64,000 bases of DNA, from contig JAEYKI010000006.1 of the NCBI GenBank assembly GCA_023408315.1, positions 246,397-310,396 on the forward strand, written 5' to 3'. This DNA comes from Bacillota bacterium (GTDB lineage: Bacteria; Bacillota; Clostridia; Christensenellales; Christensenellaceae). Under the pieces are notes generated by a model. That model made no database searches. It had not been told where the DNA came from and worked only from the letters and a program-made list of their open reading frames with translations. Position numbers and translations under genes: made by a program. Numbering within the stretch: the stretch's first letter is position 1; each line of letters starts with the position of its first letter. This document shows positions 26,614 through 34,480 of this stretch, one piece after another.

Positions 26614-27723
26614 ATGCTGAAAATCAGATTTGTTAACGGCGAGAAGATTGTGTATACAAATAACGCCCATTCTTACAGGGAACCTGAAAATGCAGAATAT
26701 GATTGGGGTTCTTCCGATGAACCCGGTTTATATGATCTGGATGATATAGAATACGGCAAAAAAGGCCAAAACGAAGGCGGCTGCGGCAAACATCGCAGAG
26801 GTCCCACCGGCCCGACTGGTCCCACTGGTGCAACCGGGCCGACTGGCCCCACCGGTTATACCGGCCCGACTGGTCCCACTGGTGCAACCGGGCCGACTGG
26901 CCCCACCGGTTATACCGGCCCAACTGGTCCCACTGGTGCAACCGGGCCGACTGGCCCCACCGGTTATACCGGCCCAACTGGTCCCACCGGTTATACCGGG
27001 CCGACCGGTTCTACTGGTTCCGCGGGCGCTACCGGTCCCACCGGTTATACCGGGCCGACCGGTTCTACTGGCTTAGCGGGCGCTACCGGACCCACCGGTT
27101 ATACCGGGCCGACCGGTTCTACTGGCTCCGCGGGCGCTACCGGACCCACCGGTTATACCGGGCCGACCGGTTCTACTGGTTCCGCGGGCGCTACCGGTCC
27201 CACCGGTTATACCGGGCCGACTGGTTCTACTGGTTCCGCGGGCGCTACCGGACCCACCGGTTATACCGGGCCAACTGGCGCAACCGGCCCAACCGGCCCT
27301 GTGGCCCAGTCCAACCAATTAAGGGGCATCCAGGTGCAATTGGTCGGTCGCGGCAGCGATGCTGTTGACGACGGCGAGAATGTGGTGTTTGACACTATAC
27401 GGAATCTTCAGAGTTCGGATATAAATTATAATACGCAAACAGGCGAATTTACCATCACGCGTTCGGGAAATTATTCGGTAACGTGGTGGGTTTCTACAGA
27501 CGGCACGGGCGCTCTTAACGCAATCTATTTTTCGTTAAGAATCAACGGCGATGGTGATATAACAAGCTCGTCCCCTGTCGTTACGGGGCAGATTTCCGGG
27601 AGCGCGTTGATTACAATCGAAAACACGCCTTCAACCGTAACCCTTGTAAACACAAGCAACGACCTGGTAATATACGCCGGATTATCAGTTCAGGCAAACC
27701 TGGTTATAACGGAAACAGCGTAG
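26614..27723 (+). CDS. Collagen-like surface protein 2
   Basis: The 369-residue protein has a short acidic N-terminal region (residues 1-62, with DLDDIEYGKK and a CGKHRR end), a Gly-X-Y tract at residues 63-230 and a C-terminal beta domain of 139 residues. That C-terminal domain (IQVQLVGRG; NYSVTWWVSTD; VTGQISGSALITIE) is clearly related to the N-terminal domains of proteins 1, 3 and 4. There is no signal peptide. GAGGAGG stands ten bases before the ATG. It is transcribed away from the methyltransferase gene across a 198-base divergent region. Likely a spore-coat or surface filament protein. Confidence 0.85.
   Translation: MLKIRFVNGEKIVYTNNAHSYREPENAEYDWGSSDEPGLYDLDDIEYGKKGQNEGGCGKHRRGPTGPTGPTGATGPTGPTGYTGPTGPTGATGPTGPTGYTGPTGPTGATGPTGPTGYTGPTGPTGYTGPTGSTGSAGATGPTGYTGPTGSTGLAGATGPTGYTGPTGSTGSAGATGPTGYTGPTGSTGSAGATGPTGYTGPTGSTGSAGATGPTGYTGPTGATGPTGPVAQSNQLRGIQVQLVGRGSDAVDDGENVVFDTIRNLQSSDINYNTQTGEFTITRSGNYSVTWWVSTDGTGALNAIYFSLRINGDGDITSSSPVVTGQISGSALITIENTPSTVTLVNTSNDLVIYAGLSVQANLVITETA
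26800..27303 (+). repeat. Collagen-type tract of protein 2 built from 54-base tandem repeats
   Basis: The tract contains two families of near-identical 54-base units. The first three units encode GPTGPTGATGPTGPTGYT; about five units from 26990 on encode GPTGYTGPTGSTGSAGAT. Nucleotide identity between units is nearly complete, which suggests recent expansion. Confidence 0.88.
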
Positions 27724-27773
27724 GTTTGCCGGAAAGAGATACCGCATTAGTATTTTAGAATAGGAGTAAAGTT

Positions 27774-29186
27774 ATGAGCAATATAGCATTAAACGTTGCA
27801 AGAACGGCATCGGGAATCGTTGTCGTTGGAGGTAATGTTATATTTGAAACAATCATTTTTTCCGCAGGAAATATCAGCTATAATCCGGCTACCGGTGTGG
27901 TCACCTTCAACAGTGCCGGCCGGTATTCGCTTACCTGGTGGGTTGCTACCCAAACAACTCCATCAACAAACGGAGTCGTATTCGCCCTTGTTTCTTCGCA
28001 GGGAGATCTCATTAAAGGCGATTCGCCCGCAAAAACCGGGGAAGTTTACGGCCAGGGCATTATAGATACCAGCATCCCGGACGTCACCCTAAGCCTTGTA
28101 AACGCAAGCACGGCAAACGTGGCATATTCAACTATTGTACCCATCAAGGCGTCTCTTATGATACTTGAGGAAACTGCAGTCGGCCCGACAGGCGCCACCG
28201 GACCCATCGGCCCAACAGGCTATACGGGACCCACGGGACCGACTGGGTATACCGGCCCAACAGGCTATACGGGGCCAACAGCAACAGGACCCACAGGTCC
28301 AACAGGCTATACGGGACCAATCGGACCCACAGGCTATACAGGTCCCGCCGGACCAACAGGCTATACGGGCTTCACCGGACCTACGGGCTATACGGGACCA
28401 ATCGGACCAACAGGCTATACAGGCCCCACAGGACCAACAGGCTATACAGGTCCCGCCGGGCCAACAGGTTTTACAGGCTCCACCGGGGCGACAGGCCCAA
28501 CAGGCTTTACAGGACCTACCGGACCGTCTGGCGGCGCAGGCTCCACCGGGCCGACAGGCGCGACAGGACCCACCGGCCCTACGGGCTTTACGGGGCCAAT
28601 TGGACCAACAGGCTTTACGGGACCAACCGGATCGTCAGGGTCTACAGGACCCACCGGCCCAACCGGATTCACAGGTCCAACAGGGTCCACGGGACCTACG
28701 GGGCCCACAGGGTTTACAGGCTCAACAGGGCCAACGGGGCCTACCGGCTTTACAGGACCCACGGGCCCGGCGGTTGCATCGCAATTGGTAGGTATTCAGG
28801 CACAACTGGTCAACAGTGCCGGAGCAGCAATAGCAGACGGAGCAAACGTGGCGTTTGATACCGTTTTAGTCAATCAAACGGCCAATATCACGTACAGCGG
28901 CGGCATTTTCACCATCACTGGTCTGGGCCATTATCTGATCACCTGGTGGGTGGCCATAGACGGCGCAACAACCGTCGCAACCACCACCTTTGAACTCAGG
29001 ATAGATAATGCAAACGGTATAAAAGGCTCCCTGCCCGCTATTACAGGCCAGGTAAACGGAAGCGCTATCGTAACATTGTCAAGCGATCCCGCTGCAATTA
29101 CGCTTGTAAATGCCTCCAATGATACAATGAACTTTGCATTTACACCCGTTCAGGCAAATATCGTGATTGCGGAAGTTACTCTTTAA
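27774..29186 (+). CDS. Collagen-like surface protein 3 (related beta domains at both ends)
   Basis: The 470-residue protein starts MSNIALNVARTASGIVVVGG. Residues 1-134 form a beta domain with YSLTWWVATQ and VYGQGIID. The Gly-X-Y tract covers residues 137-333 (GPTGYTG, GPTGFTG units), with one break, GPTATG, near residue 168. Residues 334-470 form a second domain of the same type (HYLITWWVAID; TGQVNGSAIV). The two end domains look homologous, giving a dumbbell. No signal peptide is seen. It lies 50 bases after protein 2 and is probably cotranscribed with it. Confidence 0.85.
   Translation: MSNIALNVARTASGIVVVGGNVIFETIIFSAGNISYNPATGVVTFNSAGRYSLTWWVATQTTPSTNGVVFALVSSQGDLIKGDSPAKTGEVYGQGIIDTSIPDVTLSLVNASTANVAYSTIVPIKASLMILEETAVGPTGATGPIGPTGYTGPTGPTGYTGPTGYTGPTATGPTGPTGYTGPIGPTGYTGPAGPTGYTGFTGPTGYTGPIGPTGYTGPTGPTGYTGPAGPTGFTGSTGATGPTGFTGPTGPSGGAGSTGPTGATGPTGPTGFTGPIGPTGFTGPTGSSGSTGPTGPTGFTGPTGSTGPTGPTGFTGSTGPTGPTGFTGPTGPAVASQLVGIQAQLVNSAGAAIADGANVAFDTVLVNQTANITYSGGIFTITGLGHYLITWWVAIDGATTVATTTFELRIDNANGIKGSLPAITGQVNGSAIVTLSSDPAAITLVNASNDTMNFAFTPVQANIVIAEVTL
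28182..28772 (+). repeat. Collagen-type Gly-X-Y repeat region of protein 3
   Basis: In-frame Gly-X-Y codons, less regular at DNA level than in protein 2, with aromatic triplets GYT in the first half and GFT in the second half. A two-residue slip (PTAT) interrupts the triplet register near 28280. Confidence 0.88.
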
Positions 29187-29240
29187 GGGCCGGAATTCCC
29201 GCTCTGCAGAAGTTTAATGGATCAATCATGCGCAAAAAGC

Positions 29241-29297
29241 AGCTTGCAGCTCAATAAAGAGCCAAAATGTATTTGAGCTGCAAGCTTTTTAAATTTT
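29241..29297 (+). terminator. Terminator between collagen-like genes 3 and 4
   Basis: AGCTTGCAGCTCAA and TTGAGCTGCAAGCT form a perfect 14-base stem around an 18-base loop, followed by TTTTTAAATTTTT. The ribosome site of gene 4 begins four bases later, so either gene 4 has a promoter inside this element or it depends on read-through. Confidence 0.8.
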
Positions 29298-29310
29298 TAG
29301 GAGGACAATG

Positions 29311-30585
29311 ATGAGTAATATAGCATTAAACGTCGCAAAAACAACATCAGGAATTGTTGCCGTGGGAGGAAATGTGCTGTTTGACGCAATTATTTTTTCA
29401 TCCGGAAATATCAGCTATGACAACAGCACAGGCATAATAACGTTTAATGAAGCCGGGAGGTATATCGTTCATTGGTGGGTGGCAACGCAGGCCACCGCTT
29501 CATCCACTGGAGTTGTATTTACGCTCGCCTCTTCTCAGGGAGACCTTATAACAGGCGACTCGCCTATAAAAACCGGTGAAGTTTACGGACAGGGAATCAT
29601 AGAAACAGGTGCTCCTTTCATCACGTTAAGCCTTATAAATGCAAGCGCGGCAAATGTGGCTTATTCAACCATTGTGCCCATCAAGGCTTCGCTTATGGTG
29701 TTTGATGAAACGATTCTCCCCGGGCCAACAGGGCCGACCGGTTTCACAGGACCCACCGGCTTCACAGGGCCGCTTGGCGCAACGGGGCCTACGGGCTATA
29801 CGGGTTACACCGGGCCTGTTGGTGATACAGGACCGACCGGTTTCACAGGACCTCTTGGCGCGACCGGGCCTACGGGCTTTACCGGTTACACCGGGCCTGT
29901 TGGTGATACAGGGCCGACCGGTTTCACAGGACCCACCGGCTTCACAGGGCCGCTTGGCGCAACCGGGCCTACGGGCTTTACGGGACCTACAGGGTTTACC
30001 GGGCCTCTTGGCGCAACCGGGCCCACAGGGTTTACAGGACCAACAGGCTTCACCGGGCCGACCGGCTTTACCGGGCCGACTGGCTTTACCGGGCCTCTTG
30101 TAACGGCGGAAGGTTTTTCGGCATTCAAGGATGCTTTAACCGTTAGCGGATCAACGCAAATAACGGCTTGGTCTGTAGCTTCTCCGTATTTTGACAGCGC
30201 AACTTTTAACGAAACAACAGGAAATTATACGGTTCCGGCAACAGGCGTTTACTCAATAGATGCTACAATCAATTATTCAACAACAGCGGCAATAAGCATA
30301 TCGCTGGGAGCGGGCGTCAATCCGTCGTTTGTTGTTCAAAGAACATCCCCGGTTGTAACAGATTTAATCAGCGGTCTTTTCCCGTTGTTGAACGTAAACG
30401 TGATTGCGGTCTTAACCCTTAGAGCCATATTGGGAAACGGCACGGTTACTCTGGCGGGCGAAGTCAGCTTAACGGCCGGAGACGTCATCGGACTGTTCTA
30501 TGTGGCGGACGGCCTGACCATCTCGCTGGATTTGGGAGGAACAGGAGCGCCGGGTATTGTGTGGTCCATCAACCGGATATCCTGA
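29311..30585 (+). CDS. Collagen-like surface protein 4
   Basis: The 424-residue protein shares its first 135 residues with proteins 1 and 3 (MSNIALNVAKTTSGIVAVGG; YIVHWWVATQ; VYGQGIIE). Its Gly-X-Y tract covers residues 138-263, with GPLGATGPTGFTGYTGPVGD and repeated GFTGPTGFTGP units. The 160-residue C-terminal domain is of another type (GVYSIDATINYST; AGDVIGLFYV), similar in character to TNF/C1q-like heads. There is no signal peptide. Two ATG codons stand in tandem; the second is six bases from GGAGG and is used here. A strong bidirectional terminator follows. Confidence 0.85.
   Translation: MSNIALNVAKTTSGIVAVGGNVLFDAIIFSSGNISYDNSTGIITFNEAGRYIVHWWVATQATASSTGVVFTLASSQGDLITGDSPIKTGEVYGQGIIETGAPFITLSLINASAANVAYSTIVPIKASLMVFDETILPGPTGPTGFTGPTGFTGPLGATGPTGYTGYTGPVGDTGPTGFTGPLGATGPTGFTGYTGPVGDTGPTGFTGPTGFTGPLGATGPTGFTGPTGFTGPLGATGPTGFTGPTGFTGPTGFTGPTGFTGPLVTAEGFSAFKDALTVSGSTQITAWSVASPYFDSATFNETTGNYTVPATGVYSIDATINYSTTAAISISLGAGVNPSFVVQRTSPVVTDLISGLFPLLNVNVIAVLTLRAILGNGTVTLAGEVSLTAGDVIGLFYVADGLTISLDLGGTGAPGIVWSINRIS
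29722..30099 (+). repeat. Collagen-type Gly-X-Y repeat region of protein 4
   Basis: 42 Gly-X-Y triplets without interruption, with GFTGPTGFTGP runs and two copies of a GYTGPVGDTGPTGFTGPLGA-like unit. Confidence 0.88.
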
Positions 30586-30597
30586 TGTAAAATTTTA

Positions 30598-30629
30598 AAC
30601 AAAAAAGCGCGTCAAAGCGCTTTTTTGTT
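30598..30629. terminator. Bidirectional terminator
   Basis: AACAAAAAAGCGC and GCGCTTTTTTGTT form a perfect stem around GTCAAA. It lies between the convergent ends of collagen-like gene 4 and the propeller/binding-lipoprotein gene and has T runs on both strands. Confidence 0.92.
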
Positions 30630-30655
30630 GCTCTTTATACGTAAATCCGGCGGTA

Positions 30656-33037
30656 TCACTCGTCCAGTATCGTTTGTACCCTGTTTTGGATCAGCCCGGC
30701 CGCGTCCTGCGCGCTCTTCTGTCCGGAAAAGAACGAGGGAAGCTCCTCATTCAGAATATTCACAATATTCTGGTCCGGCGCAGAAAGTTTGTTCAGTTTG
30801 CCAAAATCGGCGGTAATGGCCGCATACTCCTGAACACTCAGGGGCTTTACCTCAACCACCTTATCGTTGGTTTTAAGGGACATGCTTATGGTCTGTTTTG
30901 GGTCGGTCAACTGGTCTATTGCCTTTTGCACCGCGGCCTTGCTTACAGAGATGCCGTTCATCTGCAGCATACCTCCCTGTATTTCGGGTGTAAGCAGGCT
31001 TTTAACAAACTCCCACGCCATCTCCTTATTGGGGGAAGAAGCGTTAATACCGTACAGCCCGGACGCCTGGAAGCTGAAGGAAGACGGCTCCATAGAGGGC
31101 ATGTGCATAAATTGTATGTCTTCCCCCGCAAGCGCCCGGATCGCCGCCATATCCTGCAATCCCTTTAGAGACATGCTTGTAAACGCCAATATGCCGTCCC
31201 CCACCTGCTCGTACGGCATCTGGTCTTCTTCGCTCTTGCCACCCATCCTGGAATCTGCAAGCGCCTTAAATTTTTCCAGCAGGCTGATGAACTCCTGGCT
31301 TCCAAATTTTGCCGTCTTGGCATTCTGGTCCACAAAATAACTGTAGTTTTGTCTCATAAACTCTTCAAATGCCAGCGTTGCGTCTCCTTTGGGCAGCGCC
31401 GCAAGTCCCGCGGGCAGGGCATTTGCCATATTAAAAAAATCATCCACAGAAGGCGCTTCGTTTGCGGGCATATTTGCCGCTTTGCCCACCAGCATATTAT
31501 AGCCAAACTGGGTGGGGAGCGTGTACAGTTTGCCGTTTACCCGGCAGGCGTCAAATATGTTGCTATAATACTGGGTCATATCCATGTTGTCCGCGGCCAT
31601 CATCTCGCCCAAATCGGCCAAAATGCCTTTACTGATATACTTGTAATAGGGCAGATCATCCAAAATATAAATATCCGCCGTGTTGCCGGAAATAATATCC
31701 GTATTAAATTGCTGAATCAAAGAAGTCATGTCCAACTGATTTGATCCCTTTGCGCCCACAATCTGGTTGCTGTAAGTTTTCAGGTTCACCTGGTAATCCG
31801 GGTGCGCCTTCTGGAACGCTTCAATTGCCGCTTTAACCGCGCTGTTGTCCGCAAGACCCGCAACGGTAAGCGTCTTTTTCTGCGGAATGGTGGATGCGTC
31901 CACCAGTGCCAGCCTGCTGATATGGTCCGCCTTTGCTCCAGGCATTGAAACGGACACACCATTTCTGCTGCCGGATTTCATGGACACACCAAATCCAACG
32001 GAAGAATTGCCCTCGGCCCATGCGATATACACGGTCGCTTCGTTGTCTACCGCAAAACCCGTAAAGGAATGGGTTGTGCTTCCAAGCGAAAAATGAGTGA
32101 GGGTAATCATGGCGTCGCCAATGCTCCCGTCCGGCTTCACCGGATAAACGCCGTCCCCGTTCATAAAAAGCATCCGTTTGTCGTGCCGGTCGTAAAACAT
32201 AAACATGGGGTTGCTAAGCGTCGCTTCCAGTTTGGATATTTGCGACCCGCTTTGCGTATCGTAAGCTGTAATCCCGGAATTCTCCCCGCTGGAATAAACC
32301 ATCAGCTGTTCGTTTTCATTCATGCAGATCAGGTTGATGCCGCTTCCTCCATAACTGCGCACCTGTTTGCCGGATGTGTCCACCTGCACCACGCCCGCTC
32401 CAAGCATGGAAAGAAATATACTCCCGTCCGAGGAGGCCGCAAACCCGTTGATCATCCTGGTGTTCATCTGAACCAATGTGTTCTGTTCCGGATTTTGCGC
32501 AGGCTGATTCTGGCCGGAAGATTCTAAACCCTGTGTTTCAGGCGCTGTTGCCGCATTCGCCCCACCCGTTGCCTGTGATTGCTTTTCCATAGCGGCCTGA
32601 TTGGTCACCGATTCGCTTGCCGACTGCGTCACCCCTGGGCTTGCCTTGGATAAAATGCCTCCCATTGGAATCGTGGAAACCGTTTTGCCTTGGGGATCAA
32701 GCACATAAACATTTTCATCCGTCAAAATATATGCGTTGTCCTTTGCGTCCAGCGTAAATCTGGCCGCGGTTTGGGTTATCTGGGTTGTACTGTCCGAAAC
32801 CTTGTTTCCGGATGCGTCGTAGGTGGTCAGCACAACCGGCGCTCCCTCCGTCTGGGACGCGGCTACCAGCTGCCCTTTTGAATTGATTACAGGAGCAAGA
32901 ATGCCTTGCCCGGAGCCACCCGCAAATTCCTGCAGGTTATAGGCCTTTCCGGCTGTGTTTGCCTGCTGGGCACAGGACGAGAACACGCCCGCCGCCATTG
33001 CGAGGGCCGCAATCATCGCTATCAATCTTTTTTTCAT
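30656..33037 (-). CDS. Large lipoprotein: N-terminal propeller-like region fused to an ABC solute-binding domain (family 1)
   Basis: The 793-residue protein has a lipoprotein signal (MKKRLIAMIAALAMA, lipobox FSSC). Residues about 35-375 contain repeated short beta units with YDASGNKV, LDPQGKTV, VDTSGKQV and PVKPDGSI turns, as in WD/NHL-type propellers. From about residue 385 a family 1 binding fold begins (KKTLTVAGLADNSAVKAAIE; FQKAHPDYQVNLKTYS) and ends with SALYGINASSPNKEMAWEF-like features. Such binders deliver sugars to MalF/MalG importers, and those permeases are in the same operon. Family 1 binders are normally about 400-450 residues, so this one is double size. GAGG stands nine bases before the chosen ATG. 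Confidence 0.82.
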   Translation of the reverse strand: MKKRLIAMIAALAMAAGVFSSCAQQANTAGKAYNLQEFAGGSGQGILAPVINSKGQLVAASQTEGAPVVLTTYDASGNKVSDSTTQITQTAARFTLDAKDNAYILTDENVYVLDPQGKTVSTIPMGGILSKASPGVTQSASESVTNQAAMEKQSQATGGANAATAPETQGLESSGQNQPAQNPEQNTLVQMNTRMINGFAASSDGSIFLSMLGAGVVQVDTSGKQVRSYGGSGINLICMNENEQLMVYSSGENSGITAYDTQSGSQISKLEATLSNPMFMFYDRHDKRMLFMNGDGVYPVKPDGSIGDAMITLTHFSLGSTTHSFTGFAVDNEATVYIAWAEGNSSVGFGVSMKSGSRNGVSVSMPGAKADHISRLALVDASTIPQKKTLTVAGLADNSAVKAAIEAFQKAHPDYQVNLKTYSNQIVGAKGSNQLDMTSLIQQFNTDIISGNTADIYILDDLPYYKYISKGILADLGEMMAADNMDMTQYYSNIFDACRVNGKLYTLPTQFGYNMLVGKAANMPANEAPSVDDFFNMANALPAGLAALPKGDATLAFEEFMRQNYSYFVDQNAKTAKFGSQEFISLLEKFKALADSRMGGKSEEDQMPYEQVGDGILAFTSMSLKGLQDMAAIRALAGEDIQFMHMPSMEPSSFSFQASGLYGINASSPNKEMAWEFVKSLLTPEIQGGMLQMNGISVSKAAVQKAIDQLTDPKQTISMSLKTNDKVVEVKPLSVQEYAAITADFGKLNKLSAPDQNIVNILNEELPSFFSGQKSAQDAAGLIQNRVQTILDE

Positions 33038-33066
33038 CTTTTCAACCTCTTTTTCCATTATTCTTT

Positions 33067-34461
33067 TTATTTAAAAGCCGCCGGCAAAAAACCGGTAATC
33101 TCTTCTCTGCAAAACGCCCACAGCGCCCACGCGGCAAGCCCGACGCACAGCAGGGCCGCGTTTCCCCACGGAAACCGTACAGGAATTCCCATTGCAAGGC
33201 ATACGCCGCACGCAGCGCCAATGGACGCGCCCAGGAATATCCAGACCAAGCACGTGTCCGCAAGACGCTGCTTCAAGCTTCCCCCGCACGGCTGCATTTC
33301 CCGCGCGTCATTCAGCAGCGCCAGCCCCGCGCCGTATACGGCCAGCCCCGCAAAAGCGGTTATGTTCATATACCCCGCTATCTGCATGGCCGCGTCACGG
33401 GCCAGACGCCAGGATTGCGGGATATATTTAAGGGCGTTCAATTTTTCCTGCGTCTGCGATTCCAGCAGATTTTTATAAAAATCCATGTCTATCAAGGAGG
33501 CCGGTATAAATCTCCCCGGAAGATAAAACGGAAAATCGGCAAGCAGCCACGCGCCCCATACCGCTCCCACGGCCCCGGCGCATACCAGCGCCATCTGCGC
33601 CACGCGCCAAAGAACAGCCCGCCAGGATTCGAAAAGATATTTATCCTCCAGGTACGCGCGCAGCGACCGGATCATTCTGTTTACCGTAGCCTTTGCCCAC
33701 AAAAATGCTAGCACCGTCAAAATGCATGCCAGCAGGGCCTGCGGCAGCGCCGCGGATTCCGCGTCCAACCGGGCGTATTCTGTTACATCCTCAAAAAGAA
33801 AACCGGATACGTCCTTGCCTTGCATGCGGAAAGCGTCCTGCACTATCCCCAGGCTTTTGCCCGGCAAGGCTTTCTCCAGTTCAGCCTCCAGGCCCCAAAC
33901 AGGCGCGGTGGAATTTCCGTACGCAATGTATGCAACAGGCGTTTTGTCCCTGGATAAAAGTGCCGGCAGAGATGTGTCCGTCTCACAAACGCCTGTTACG
34001 GTATATTGGACGTCCTCTATCATAACCTTCATGCCCACCGCGTTTTCCGTGCCAAACAGCTCCCACGCCAAATTGCGGTCCAGCACCAAGGAGCGGCCGT
34101 CTCCTCCGATGCGGGATAAAAAATTGCCGTGCAGCATTTTAATTGCGTGGAAATCCGCAAACGGCCCGCCCACCGCAAATACGTTCGCCGCACTCTGGCG
34201 GTTTTCCGAGCAAAGAGATTCCTTTTGGACAGACCACCATGCGGCAGGAGAGCGCATTGCGTCCGATATATCCCGCACATCGTCTCCCGTAAGATGCGCG
34301 GTAGGCGCCGATGCGCTTTGGGAGGCGGTTATGGCAATCCTGTCCCGGCCAGCAAAGCCGTTCGGCAAAGCAGCGGAAGCAAGCGAACCGCCCACAATCA
34401 GCCCGGCGGTTAAAAGCAGCACCCCCCAAAAAACAGTCAGCCGCCTTGTTGAAATTTTCAT
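33067..34461 (-). CDS. MacB-like membrane protein (periplasmic-core-type domain, no ATPase nearby)
   Basis: The 464-residue protein has one helix near residues 8-30, then an extracytoplasmic domain to about residue 230 with FHAIKMLHGNFLSRIGGDGR and GMKVMIEDVQYTVTGVCE. This matches the MacB periplasmic core pattern (G.x.f...d......V.l......GM.v.i....y.V.GV). About five helices follow. It thus resembles an FtsX/MacB-type exporter permease, but no MacB ATPase gene is adjacent. It sits between the HlyD-type adaptor gene and the binding-lipoprotein gene in one operon. The second of two ATG codons, eight bases from GGAGG, is used. Confidence 0.7.
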   Translation of the reverse strand: MKISTRRLTVFWGVLLLTAGLIVGGSLASAALPNGFAGRDRIAITASQSASAPTAHLTGDDVRDISDAMRSPAAWWSVQKESLCSENRQSAANVFAVGGPFADFHAIKMLHGNFLSRIGGDGRSLVLDRNLAWELFGTENAVGMKVMIEDVQYTVTGVCETDTSLPALLSRDKTPVAYIAYGNSTAPVWGLEAELEKALPGKSLGIVQDAFRMQGKDVSGFLFEDVTEYARLDAESAALPQALLACILTVLAFLWAKATVNRMIRSLRAYLEDKYLFESWRAVLWRVAQMALVCAGAVGAVWGAWLLADFPFYLPGRFIPASLIDMDFYKNLLESQTQEKLNALKYIPQSWRLARDAAMQIAGYMNITAFAGLAVYGAGLALLNDAREMQPCGGSLKQRLADTCLVWIFLGASIGAACGVCLAMGIPVRFPWGNAALLCVGLAAWALWAFCREEITGFLPAAFK

Positions 34462-34480
34462 CATGCAACCCTCCGGCCCA

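Noticed and set aside
26800..27303. Possible CRISPR array in the regular repeats
   Set aside because: The 54-base units are contiguous with no unique spacers and are in frame with a Gly-X-Y coding tract.
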